Shown: positions 1 through 7,045 of the stretch, in pieces
How the letters are laid out: each line of letters starts with the position of its first letter
How positions within the stretch are numbered: position 1 is the stretch's first letter
Source: UBA7378 sp049611805
GTDB taxonomy: Bacteria > Pseudomonadota > Alphaproteobacteria > RS24
Assembly (NCBI GenBank): GCA_049611805.1
Contig: JBMZAX010000025.1
Location: 1-12,532, forward strand
Direction of reading: 5' to 3'
DNA: 12,532 nt
Position numbers and translations under genes: made by a program
Notes under the pieces: generated by a model
Told to the model about the DNA's origin: nothing
What the model saw: the letters and a program-made list of their open reading frames with translations, nothing else
Database searches by the model: none

Positions 1-1097
1 AATGCATCACGGTGAAAAACGCGCGCGGCAATAATCTCAAAAACGTCGATGCCGAGATTCCGCTGGGCACATTTACCTGCGTGACCGGCGTTTCCGGCGG
101 CGGCAAATCGACCCTGCTGATCGACACATTGTACAAATCACTCGCCCGCAAGCTGAACAATGCCCGCGCCACGCCCGCAGAGCATGACACGATTGAGGGC
201 CTGCACCTGCTCGACAAGGTGATCGACATTGACCAGTCGCCCATCGGGCGCACGCCGCGGTCAAATCCGGCGACCTATACGGGCGCCTTCACCCCCATTC
301 GCGAATGGTTTGCCGGCCTGCCGGAGTCCAAGGCGCGCGGCTATCGGCCCGGACGCTTTTCGTTCAATGTGAAAGGCGGGCGGTGCGAAACCTGTCAGGG
401 CGACGGCGTGATTAAAATCGAAATGCACTTTCTGCCGGATGTCTATGTCGAATGCGACAGTTGCCACGGCCAACGCTACAACCGCGAAACGCTTGAAGTA
501 CGATTCAAGGACAAAAGCATCGCCGATGTTTTGGACATGACGGTGGACGAGGCGGCCGAATTTTTCAAAGCCGTGCCGATGGTGCGCGATAAAATGCTGA
601 CCCTGCAGCGTGTCGGGCTGGGATATATCAAAGTCGGGCAGCAGGCGACCACGCTGTCGGGCGGCGAGGCGCAGCGCGTCAAGCTGGCCAAGGAATTGTC
701 GAAGCGCGCAACCGGTCGCACGCTCTATATTCTCGATGAACCGACCACGGGCCTGCATTTTCACGATGTCGCAAAATTGCTGGAAGTGCTGCACGAGCTG
801 GTCGACACGGGCAATACGGTCACTGTCATCGAGCATAATCTCGAAGTTATCAAAACCGCCGACTGGATTATAGATATCGGCCCGGAAGGTGGCGATGGCG
901 GCGGCGAAATTGTGGCAACCGGCACACCCGAAGAGGTTGCCAAGGTGAAGCGCAGCCACACCGGAACTTATCTGGCCCCGATTTTGAAAAAAACAGCGAC
1001 CCAGAAACCGGCAAAGGTATCAACAAAAACAACAACAAAAAAAGCGGCCCCGAAGCCTAAAAAACGCACGACCCAGCGACCGAAAGCCGCCGAATAG
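1..1097 (+). CDS. uvrA: UvrABC excinuclease subunit A, C-terminal part (5' end outside window)
   Basis: This is the C-terminal third or so of UvrA, the DNA-damage-sensing ABC ATPase of nucleotide excision repair, which works with UvrB and UvrC in the cytoplasm. The reading frame is open from the window edge (codons from base 3), so the GTG at 12 is not a start. Counting from base 12, visible parts are the second Walker A GVSGGGKST (26-34), the zinc module with Cys pairs C125/C128 and C148/C151, the ABC signature LSGGEAQR (215-222), Walker B LYILDEP (238-244) and the switch His in VIEHN (275). The usual UvrA end (SHTGTYLAPIL) is followed by an extra 36 residues rich in Lys, Thr, Ala and Pro (11 Lys, 2 Arg, 1 acidic residue). 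The TAG stop lies 39 bases before trmFO on the same strand. Identification is secure; the role of the tail is unknown. Confidence 0.97.
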   Translation, partial: CITVKNARGNNLKNVDAEIPLGTFTCVTGVSGGGKSTLLIDTLYKSLARKLNNARATPAEHDTIEGLHLLDKVIDIDQSPIGRTPRSNPATYTGAFTPIREWFAGLPESKARGYRPGRFSFNVKGGRCETCQGDGVIKIEMHFLPDVYVECDSCHGQRYNRETLEVRFKDKSIADVLDMTVDEAAEFFKAVPMVRDKMLTLQRVGLGYIKVGQQATTLSGGEAQRVKLAKELSKRATGRTLYILDEPTTGLHFHDVAKLLEVLHELVDTGNTVTVIEHNLEVIKTADWIIDIGPEGGDGGGEIVATGTPEEVAKVKRSHTGTYLAPILKKTATQKPAKVSTKTTTKKAAPKPKKRTTQRPKAAE

Positions 1098-1136
1098 GTT
1101 CTTTTCGTGTCGGCTTGAACGGTGTATGTCTGAACC

Positions 1137-2561
1137 ATGACAGAGGCGCGAAAACTCCATATTGTCGGCGGCGGGCTGGCGGGCTCGGAAGCCGCATGGC
1201 AAGCCGCCAATGCGGGCATGGCCGTGGTGCTGCACGAAATGCGGCCCGTGCGTAAGACGGACGCGCATGTCACGCAATCGCTTGCCGAACTGGTTTGCTC
1301 AAACTCCTTCCGGTCTGATGATGCCGAGACAAATGCCGTCGGGCTGTTGCATGCGGAACTGCGCGACGCCAACAGCCTGATTATGAAATGCGCTGACGAC
1401 AACCAAATTCCGGCCGGTTCGGCACTGGCGGTTGACCGCGAGGGCTTTGCCGAAGCCGTGACCACCGCGCTGGAAGCCCATGCCAATATTGAAATCCGGC
1501 GCGAGGAAATTTCCGACATTCCCGCAGAGTGGGCCAGCACCATCATCGCTACAGGCCCGCTGACCGCGCCTGCGCTGTCGCAAACCATTGCCAACATGAC
1601 GGGCGAGGACAGGCTGGCCTTTTTCGACGCGATTGCGCCGATTATCTATCACGACAGCATTAATATGGATGTTTGCTGGAGCCAGTCGCGCTATGACAAG
1701 CTGGGGCCCGGCGGCACGGGCAAGGATTATATCAACTGCCCGATGGATGAGGCGCAATATAACCGCTTTATCGACGCGCTGCTCGACAGCGAAACCGCCG
1801 ATTTCAAAGAATGGGAAACCGACACGCCCTATTTCAACGGCTGCCTGCCGATAGAGGTGATGGCCGCGCGCGGGCGCGAGACCTTGCGCCATGGGCCCAT
1901 GAAACCGCGCGGGCTGACCAATGCCCACCGGCCGGACGTCAAGCCGTATGCCGTGGTGCAATTGCGCCAGGACAATGCGCTGGGCACGCTGTTCAATATG
2001 GTCGGCTTTCAGACCAAGCTGAAATATGCCGGTCAGACGGATGTGTTCCGCCTTATTCCGGGGCTTGAAGAAGCGCGTTTTGCGCGCCTTGGCGGTTTGC
2101 ATCGCAACACGTTTTTGAACAGCCCCACCCTGCTGGCGGGCGATCTGTCGCTCAAAACCCGCCCCGACATTCGCTTCGCCGGTCAGATAACCGGCGTCGA
2201 AGGCTATGTGGAAAGCACGGCCATCGGCCTGCTGGCCGGGCGCTTTGCCGCCGCCGAGCTGATGCATACGCCCCTGCCCGCACCACCGCCGACAACGGCT
2301 TTCGGTGCTTTGCTGGCGCATATCACCGTCAATGCCGAAGCGGGCACATTTCAGCCCATGAATATGAATTTCGGCCTGATGCCCCTGCCCGACACAACCG
2401 GCGCAGAAGAGGCACCGCGCAATGCCGATGGCAAGAAACTGCGCGGCAAGGCGCGCATGCAGGCACGAAAACTGAACCGGCAACGCGCCTATACGCGTCG
2501 CGCGCGGGCTGATTTTGCGCCCTGGCTGGCCGCGATCAATATGCCGCGCGCCGCGGAATAG
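1137..2561 (+). CDS. trmFO: methylenetetrahydrofolate--tRNA-(uracil-5-)-methyltransferase TrmFO
   Basis: TrmFO (older name Gid) makes 5-methyluridine at position 54 of the tRNA T-loop, using methylenetetrahydrofolate as carbon donor and reduced FAD. The 474-residue protein has the usual length. It opens with an FAD-binding dinucleotide fold, IVGGGLAGSEAAWQAA (9-24), and carries the two family cysteines, C54 in LVCSNSF and C236 in NGCLPIEVMAARG, which correspond to the catalytic pair described in the Bacillus enzyme. Other family blocks are PGGTGKDYINCPM (191-203) and FAGQITGVEGYVES near the C-terminus. The ATG at 1137 starts immediately before the FAD motif, but no clear Shine-Dalgarno sequence precedes it; a four-codon mini-ORF ends in an ATGA overlap with this start. 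The stop codon abuts that of the convergent downstream gene. Confidence 0.97.
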   Translation: MTEARKLHIVGGGLAGSEAAWQAANAGMAVVLHEMRPVRKTDAHVTQSLAELVCSNSFRSDDAETNAVGLLHAELRDANSLIMKCADDNQIPAGSALAVDREGFAEAVTTALEAHANIEIRREEISDIPAEWASTIIATGPLTAPALSQTIANMTGEDRLAFFDAIAPIIYHDSINMDVCWSQSRYDKLGPGGTGKDYINCPMDEAQYNRFIDALLDSETADFKEWETDTPYFNGCLPIEVMAARGRETLRHGPMKPRGLTNAHRPDVKPYAVVQLRQDNALGTLFNMVGFQTKLKYAGQTDVFRLIPGLEEARFARLGGLHRNTFLNSPTLLAGDLSLKTRPDIRFAGQITGVEGYVESTAIGLLAGRFAAAELMHTPLPAPPPTTAFGALLAHITVNAEAGTFQPMNMNFGLMPLPDTTGAEEAPRNADGKKLRGKARMQARKLNRQRAYTRRARADFAPWLAAINMPRAAE

Positions 2562-3260
2562 TCAGATCTTTCCCCGAAACGCCGAAAACAGTAGCCGCAT
2601 TTGATGGCGCAATAAAGACGCCTGCGCAGGCCACACCCGCGCAAAGCGCGCGGTCAGCCCAATAATCAAAAACGCCGGCAGCAGCTTTGCCCGCTCGCGG
2701 CGCGGGCTCGCATTGAAGCCGGTGCGCGCGGTCTCAAGCCATGTCGATGCCCGCTCCATCACAAGTTCGCTCGGCCCGTCATGGGCCAGACGCACCAGTT
2801 CAAACCCGATACCGGCATCGCGCGCCCATGCGGGGCATACCGCAGGGTCAAGCCCCAATGCCTCAAGCGACAACCGCATGAAGGCCGGGCCCACAATTGT
2901 CGCCTCGGCTTCCAGCTCTTCAAGTGTCGGCATTTGCGTGCGTTCAAGCGCCGACATGCGCCCATCAATCAGGCAGGTAATATCCTCTGTGTTGAAATCG
3001 CATAGCACCAGTGCCACCACAAAGGGTGATGACGTTGATCTATCGGTCTCTGCCGCCAGTGCATCGCGCCACCATTGCAGGCGAATAGCGCCGACCATAG
3101 GCTCGCTCACCTCTGAGGGAATGCGCGCAATTTCGGTATAGGCCGCATAAAGCGCCAGCATGCGCGCGCGCATATTGGCGGGCGTGAACAAATGGCAGAG
3201 ATATAAATCACCGTCATTCACCCGCAATTGCTGTCGCAAGATATGTGCGTCTTCTTCCAT
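2562..3260 (-). CDS. squalene/phytoene synthase family protein, NDUFAF6-like
   Basis: A 232-residue soluble protein of the trans-isoprenyl diphosphate synthase fold (squalene/phytoene synthase family), probably not a synthase. The family N-terminus is clear: LYLCHLFTP (19-27), LALYAAYTEIARIPSEVSEP (35-54) and RLQWWRDAL (60-68). The Asp-rich metal-binding motifs of true synthases are absent: the first place reads TEIARIPSE and the second GIGFELVRLAHDG (150-162). The same degenerate pattern marks mitochondrial NDUFAF6, a complex I assembly factor, and the alphaproteobacterial relatives commonly found next to trmFO. The ATG start has AAAAGGAAAT just upstream. A strong terminator lies between it and the upstream membrane-protein gene, so it probably needs its own promoter, though I see no convincing one in 3261-3315. 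Family assignment is good; a complex I role is inference. Confidence 0.85.
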   Translation of the reverse strand: MEEDAHILRQQLRVNDGDLYLCHLFTPANMRARMLALYAAYTEIARIPSEVSEPMVGAIRLQWWRDALAAETDRSTSSPFVVALVLCDFNTEDITCLIDGRMSALERTQMPTLEELEAEATIVGPAFMRLSLEALGLDPAVCPAWARDAGIGFELVRLAHDGPSELVMERASTWLETARTGFNASPRRERAKLLPAFLIIGLTARFARVWPAQASLLRHQMRLLFSAFRGKI

Positions 3261-3315
3261 ATTTCCTTTTTATGACGGGGTGCGCAAAAAACAAAGCACC
3301 GCACAATGGCGGTCG

Positions 3316-3348
3316 AAAAACAAAGGGCCGCACAGAGGCGGCCCCTTG
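3316..3348 (-). terminator. rho-independent terminator after the PuuD-like gene
   Basis: Read on the minus strand, CAAGGGGCCGC (3348-3338) pairs with GCGGCCCTTTG (3331-3321) through an 11-bp stem that includes one G-T pair. The loop is 6 bases, and TTTTT (3320-3316) follows. It starts 17 bases past the stop of the membrane-protein gene at 3366 and ends 55 bases before the NDUFAF6-like gene. The poly-T lies on the minus side only, so it acts in that direction. Confidence 0.88.
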
Positions 3349-3365
3349 CAGAATGGCAAATGGCT

Positions 3366-3968
3366 CTAATACAGGTTTTGTGCAGAAACCATTGAGAACA
3401 GCATCGGGATCGACAGCATGGTGTTGGTTCGTGAGAACAACATTGCCGTGCGCGCCGAAGCCGCTTTCGTGTCAGCGTCGGCCTCAACAATGCCAAGCGC
3501 TTTTTTCTGATTGGGCCAGATAACAAACCAGACGTTAAACCACATCACAATGCCCAGCCACATGCCGATACCGATAGCGATATTTTTCGGCACGGCGAAG
3601 TCGTTCATGGCACCCAGAGACATGGCGTCATGAATATAGCCGTTGAGATAACCCAGAATAAGGCCGGTCAGCACCGTTATCATGGCCGCCCAACGGAACC
3701 ACCACAGCGCCGCCGGTGCTATGACCTTGCTGACGGCAGGCTTCTGCTCATCGGGAATATTCGGCATGTTGGGAATTTGCACGAAATTGAAATAATACAG
3801 CAGGCCGATCCACATAATGCCGGCCAGCACATGAAGCCAACGGAACAGGAACGCATAAAAAGCGGTATCCATCATGCCGCCGCCATTCAGATACATAAGC
3901 TCCAGAAGGAACGCCAGGACAAAACCCGCGATTACCGTGTTGCGTAGTGAGGTTAAAATCATCGCCAT
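3366..3968 (-). CDS. membrane protein similar to the N-terminal domain of PuuD-type urate hydroxylase
   Basis: A 200-residue integral membrane protein. I recognise the urate hydroxylase/oxidase N-terminal domain type from RWLHVLAGIMWIGLLYYFNF (43-62), IAPAALWWFRWAAM (83-96), FNVWFVIWPNQKKALGIVEA (144-163) and SARTAMLFSRTNT (171-183). About five hydrophobic segments are visible: 11-27, 38-62, 88-108, 129-151 and 184-197. H46 in the second segment is a plausible haem ligand. Full PuuD proteins carry a cytochrome c domain after the membrane part; here there is no CxxCH motif, so urate oxidation cannot be assumed. I prefer the first ATG (3968) because GGGAG lies 7 bases before it; the alternative is the ATG at 3962. 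A candidate promoter precedes it and a terminator follows, so it is probably transcribed alone. Function is unknown. Confidence 0.75.
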   Translation of the reverse strand: MAMILTSLRNTVIAGFVLAFLLELMYLNGGGMMDTAFYAFLFRWLHVLAGIMWIGLLYYFNFVQIPNMPNIPDEQKPAVSKVIAPAALWWFRWAAMITVLTGLILGYLNGYIHDAMSLGAMNDFAVPKNIAIGIGMWLGIVMWFNVWFVIWPNQKKALGIVEADADTKAASARTAMLFSRTNTMLSIPMLFSMVSAQNLY

Positions 3969-4003
3969 GTTTCATCTCCCCGGTCGATTTGATTCTTCCA
4001 GAC

Positions 4004-4032
4004 AGTGTACATCCGACAGTTTTTAAGGGCAA
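4004..4032 (-). promoter_or_regulatory. candidate sigma-70 promoter for the PuuD-like gene
   Basis: On the minus strand, TTGCCC (4032-4027) and TACACT (4009-4004) are separated by exactly 17 bases; each matches four of six consensus bases. It would give a leader of about 30 bases before the start at 3968. The -35 box overlaps the small hairpin just after secF. The spacing is right, but the boxes are only moderate, so this is tentative. Confidence 0.4.
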
Positions 4033-4047
4033 CCGAACACGGGTGCC
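4028..4047 (-). other. hairpin directly after the secF stop
   Basis: GGCACCCG and CGGTTGCC on the minus strand pair with one mismatch around a TGTT loop, beginning at the last base of the secF stop codon. No T-run follows (the next bases are CTTAAAAAC), so it is not a normal intrinsic terminator. It could be a transcript 3'-end stabiliser or a chance structure. Confidence 0.35.
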
Positions 4048-4967
4048 TATCCGCTTTGTACCTCAGACCAATCGCGCTTGACACCAAGCCGAATAAGCAA
4101 TGGCGCGGCGATGAAAATGGAGGAATAAGTGCCCACCAGCACGCCCCAGATCATGGCAAAGGTAAAGCCACGAATAACTTCGCCGCCCAGCGTGTAAAGC
4201 GCAATCAGGGCAAGCAGCGTCGTCACGGATGTCATCACCGTGCGCGACAATGTCTGGTTGATGGCAATATCCAGCAATTCGGAAATGTCCATTTTCTTGT
4301 ATTTGCGCAAGTTTTCGCGCACGCGGTCATAGACAACAACGGTATCGTTCATCGAATAGCCGACAATGGTGAGAATGGCGGCGAGGATAGACAGATTGAA
4401 ATCCAGTTGCAGAAGCGAAAACACGCCAATGGTCAAAATCACATCATGCACCAGCGCCAACACTGCGCCGACGCTGAACTGCCACTCGAAACGGAACCAG
4501 ATATAGATGAGCATTGAACTGATCGCGGCGACAACGGCCAGAAGGCCGGTCTGGATCAATTCACGGCTCACCTGCGGGCCGACAATCTCGACACGGCGTA
4601 TTTCAAACTCGCCTTCAAGGTCCTGGCGTATCGCATCAACCGCGCTCAGGTCACGCTCGGTGGAAACCGCGTCATCGGCTTCGGCCACCCGTATCAAAAC
4701 ATCCGTCGGCGTGCCGAATTGCTGAATTTGCACCTCGCCCAGTTCAAGCGTCTGCATGCGGCCCCGCAAAGCGGCAATATCAACCGGCTCGGAAGAGCTG
4801 ATTTCAACCAGAATGCCGCCCTTGAAGTCGATGCCGAAGTTTAGCCCCTGCATCAAAAACGCCACCAGTGACCCGATAATCAACACGCTTGAAACCACAA
4901 AGGCGCGGCGGTTGTGGCGTACAAATTTAAAATCCGGTGTGCTGGGAACCAGCTTCAGAGTTTTCAT
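4047..4967 (-). CDS. secF: protein translocase subunit SecF
   Basis: SecF is an inner-membrane partner of SecD. With YajC they associate with SecYEG and use the proton gradient to help complete export of unfolded proteins. The 306-residue length is normal. After a first membrane segment (about 22-40) comes the signature NFGIDFKGG (43-51), a periplasmic domain, VGPQVSREL (129-137), and then about five more membrane segments containing D175 and the highly conserved block GYSMNDTVVVYDRVREN (203-219), followed by SRTVMTSVTT (241-250). The ATG at 4967 lies 21 bases after the secD stop; AAAGGA is present but about 10 bases upstream, so coupling to secD translation is likely. It is the last gene of the yajC-secD-secF unit. 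Confidence 0.98.
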   Translation of the reverse strand: MKTLKLVPSTPDFKFVRHNRRAFVVSSVLIIGSLVAFLMQGLNFGIDFKGGILVEISSSEPVDIAALRGRMQTLELGEVQIQQFGTPTDVLIRVAEADDAVSTERDLSAVDAIRQDLEGEFEIRRVEIVGPQVSRELIQTGLLAVVAAISSMLIYIWFRFEWQFSVGAVLALVHDVILTIGVFSLLQLDFNLSILAAILTIVGYSMNDTVVVYDRVRENLRKYKKMDISELLDIAINQTLSRTVMTSVTTLLALIALYTLGGEVIRGFTFAMIWGVLVGTYSSIFIAAPLLIRLGVKRDWSEVQSG

Positions 4968-4988
4968 TTAACCCGTGTCCTTTGCAGC

Positions 4989-6605
4989 CTATACCGGCAA
5001 TGTGTCCGGCCGCCCCTGTCGGCGCAGCCATAGTGAAATGAAAAACCGCGTCAGCGTAAACGCAGTGAAAACCGAGGTTACAATGCCGATGGCCAATGTC
5101 ACCGCGAACCCGCGAATGGGGCCCGCCCCAAGCTGGAACAAAATCAGGGCGGCCAGCAATGTCGTGATATTGGCATCGAGAATGGTGCCCAATGCCCGAT
5201 TATATCCAAGGTCAATCGACGTGACCGAATTTTTACCGGCGGCGATTTCCTCTCTTATTCGCTCGAAAATCAGCACATTGGCATCCACCGCCATGCCGAC
5301 GGTCAAAACAATGCCGGCAATGCCGGGCAAGGTCAGCGTCGCCTGAAGCCCCGACAGCACGCCCATCACCAGAAACAGGTTAATGATGAGCGCAATATTG
5401 GCGAACACACCAAACAGGCCGTAACTCAGGCTCATAAAGCCGATAACGGCGGCAAAGCCGACAATCAACGCAATGCGTCCGGCGGCCACGCTGTCGGCAC
5501 CCAGCCCCGGCCCCACCGTGCGCTCTTCCAGAATATTCATCGGCGCCGGCAACGCGCCCGCGCGCAGCAAAATGGCAAGGTCATTGGCCCCCTGAACCGT
5601 GAAACTTCCGGTTATGCGTCCGGCCCCGCCCAGAATGGCTGTTTGAATGACCGGCGCGGAGATAACCTTATCGTCCAGAACAATGGCAAAGGGCCGCCCG
5701 ACATTGGCGCGCGTCACTTCACCGAATTTCTTGGCACCGACGGAGTCGAACCGGAAATTAACCTCCGGCGCGCCGGTTTGCTGGTCAAAACCAATGCTTG
5801 CATCGACCAGATTTTCGCCGCTGACCATGGCGCGGCGTTTGATGAGATAGGGCACAGCCGGTTCAGTGTCGGTATAGACCAGTCGGGAACCGGGAGGCAT
5901 GCGCCGCCCGTTCATCACTTCAAATGCGCCGACATTTTGATCGACAAGATGGAAGTTCAGTTTCGCGGTCTGCCCCAACAAGGCCTTCAAGCGTTGCGGG
6001 TCATCCAGCCCCGGCACCTGAACCAGAATGCGGGTTGCGCCCTGACGCTGAATTGTCGGCTCGGTCGTGCCCAGCTCGTCAATCCGGCGGCGGATAATTT
6101 CAATCGATTGCTGCAAGGTGCTGGTGTTGCGCGCCAGCGTCGCCTCTTCGGTAATCAGCAGATTAAAGGTCTGGCCCTCAACCGCTTTGACATCGAGATC
6201 AACGGCCTGATTAAACCCGCCAAACACATTTGCCACCACGGGCTGCGCGAGACCGGCCAGCACTTCGCGCGCCAGTTCGACATCGCTTGCATCACGAATG
6301 GTGACCGTCACACCGTCTCGAATGCGGCCAAGGCCCGTATATCCGATTTGGCGACCGCGCAAGGCTTGGCGCACATCGGATACAATCTCCTCAACGCGCT
6401 CGCTCTGCACAACGCCCGTATCGACTTCCAGCAACAGATGAGAGCCGCCCTGCAAATCGAGCCCAAGATTGAGCTGTCCGCCGGGCAAAAATTCGGGCAG
6501 CGAAAGGCGCGTCCTTTCATCCATGAAATTCGGGGATGAAAACAAAAAGCCCAGAAAAACGACCAGCCCGATGCCGAGAATTTTGAGATTGGAAAAATGC
6601 AGCAT
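4989..6605 (-). CDS. secD: protein translocase subunit SecD
   Basis: SecD is the larger RND-like subunit of the SecDF-YajC complex that drives late steps of Sec export from the periplasmic side. The protein is 538 residues. It has an N-terminal membrane anchor (7-24), the signature LNLGLDLQGGSHLLLEV (45-61), a large periplasmic region with the repeat RRRIDELGTTEPTIQRQG (172-189), the block RAGALPAP (348-355) leading into the membrane domain, and the family motif VGMAVDANVLIFERIREE (436-453). Hydrophobic segments fill 375-525, so the full six-segment topology is present. SecD and SecF are separate here, unlike the fused SecDF of some Rhizobiales. The ATG at 6605 is 8 bases after the yajC stop with no good ribosome site, suggesting translational coupling. 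Confidence 0.98.
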   Translation of the reverse strand: MLHFSNLKILGIGLVVFLGFLFSSPNFMDERTRLSLPEFLPGGQLNLGLDLQGGSHLLLEVDTGVVQSERVEEIVSDVRQALRGRQIGYTGLGRIRDGVTVTIRDASDVELAREVLAGLAQPVVANVFGGFNQAVDLDVKAVEGQTFNLLITEEATLARNTSTLQQSIEIIRRRIDELGTTEPTIQRQGATRILVQVPGLDDPQRLKALLGQTAKLNFHLVDQNVGAFEVMNGRRMPPGSRLVYTDTEPAVPYLIKRRAMVSGENLVDASIGFDQQTGAPEVNFRFDSVGAKKFGEVTRANVGRPFAIVLDDKVISAPVIQTAILGGAGRITGSFTVQGANDLAILLRAGALPAPMNILEERTVGPGLGADSVAAGRIALIVGFAAVIGFMSLSYGLFGVFANIALIINLFLVMGVLSGLQATLTLPGIAGIVLTVGMAVDANVLIFERIREEIAAGKNSVTSIDLGYNRALGTILDANITTLLAALILFQLGAGPIRGFAVTLAIGIVTSVFTAFTLTRFFISLWLRRQGRPDTLPV

Positions 6606-6613
6606 AATGCGCG

Positions 6614-6937
6614 TTAGCTTTTCTTGGCCGGTTCGCCCTTGGCGCGGACGGAAATGATCATTGATTTGACAACCGAAACGCGGGTGTTCTCGGCAATATC
6701 CACTTCAATTTCTTCTTCAGCCACTTTCGCCACCTTACCGACGAGACCGCCTTGCGTGATGACCGTGTCGCCGCGGCGCAGCGCCTCGACCATATTGGCA
6801 TGTTCGCGCTGGCGCTTTTGCTGGGGTCGCAAAATCATGAAATAAATAATGGCAAACACCATAACCAGCGGAAACAGCAACTCGAACAATGAGCCACCGG
6901 CGGCTGTAGATTGGGCATAGGCTGGCGATATCAACAT
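6614..6937 (-). CDS. yajC: preprotein translocase subunit YajC
   Basis: YajC is a small single-pass membrane protein that accompanies SecD and SecF at the SecYEG translocon; it is usually not essential. The 107-residue sequence has a short N-terminus (MLISPAYAQS), one membrane segment (about 17-36), the hallmark FMILRPQQKRQREH (33-46) and a cytoplasmic domain with GDTVITQGGLVGKVAKV (56-72). The ATG at 6937 has GGGAG five bases upstream, a good ribosome site, and a strong promoter candidate lies just before it. It is the first gene of the yajC-secD-secF operon. Confidence 0.97.
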   Translation of the reverse strand: MLISPAYAQSTAAGGSLFELLFPLVMVFAIIYFMILRPQQKRQREHANMVEALRRGDTVITQGGLVGKVAKVAEEEIEVDIAENTRVSVVKSMIISVRAKGEPAKKS

Positions 6938-6966
6938 TTTAGCTCCCTCAGGTAAATCTGCGCCGG

Positions 6967-6995
6967 ACTATACGAAAGTTGACCGCTAACGCCAA
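6967..6995 (-). promoter_or_regulatory. candidate sigma-70 promoter of yajC-secD-secF
   Basis: On the minus strand, TTGGCG (6995-6990) is followed after exactly 17 bases by TATAGT (6972-6967). The -10 box matches five of six consensus bases and the -35 four. Transcription would begin near 6960, leaving a leader of about 22 bases with GGGAG before the yajC ATG. It sits directly downstream of the terminator of the preceding operon, where a new promoter is needed. Confidence 0.65.
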
Positions 6996-7010
6996 GCCTT
7001 CCGCGCATGG

Positions 7011-7045
7011 AAAAAACAAAGAAAACGGCTCAAATAAGCGTTTTC
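7011..7045 (-). terminator. rho-independent terminator overlapping the lipoprotein stop codon
   Basis: On the minus strand, GAAAACGCT (7045-7037) pairs with AGC(C)GTTTTC (7030-7021) with one bulged base around a TATTTG loop. The run TTTGTTTTTT (7020-7011) follows. The 5' half of the stem is made of the last codons of the LysM/LytM lipoprotein gene, and its TGA (7032-7030) spans the loop edge. It closes the serS-surE-lipoprotein transcript before the yajC promoter. Confidence 0.75.

Noticed and set aside
1299..2483. 394-codon open frame on the minus strand opposite trmFO
   Set aside because: Fully contained in a well-conserved gene on the other strand. The translation is rich in Arg, Gln and His, with no family motif.
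3287..3310. GGTGC/GCACC inverted repeat before the NDUFAF6-like gene
   Set aside because: A 5-bp stem with a 12-base loop, easily due to chance. The nearby 3316-3348 hairpin explains termination.
3261..3315. Possible promoter for the NDUFAF6-like gene
   Set aside because: CATAAA is present near the start, but no acceptable -35 box stands at 16-18 bases and it is too close to the ATG.
5643..6539. 298-codon open frame opposite secD
   Set aside because: An antisense shadow of secD, with no ribosome site or protein motif.
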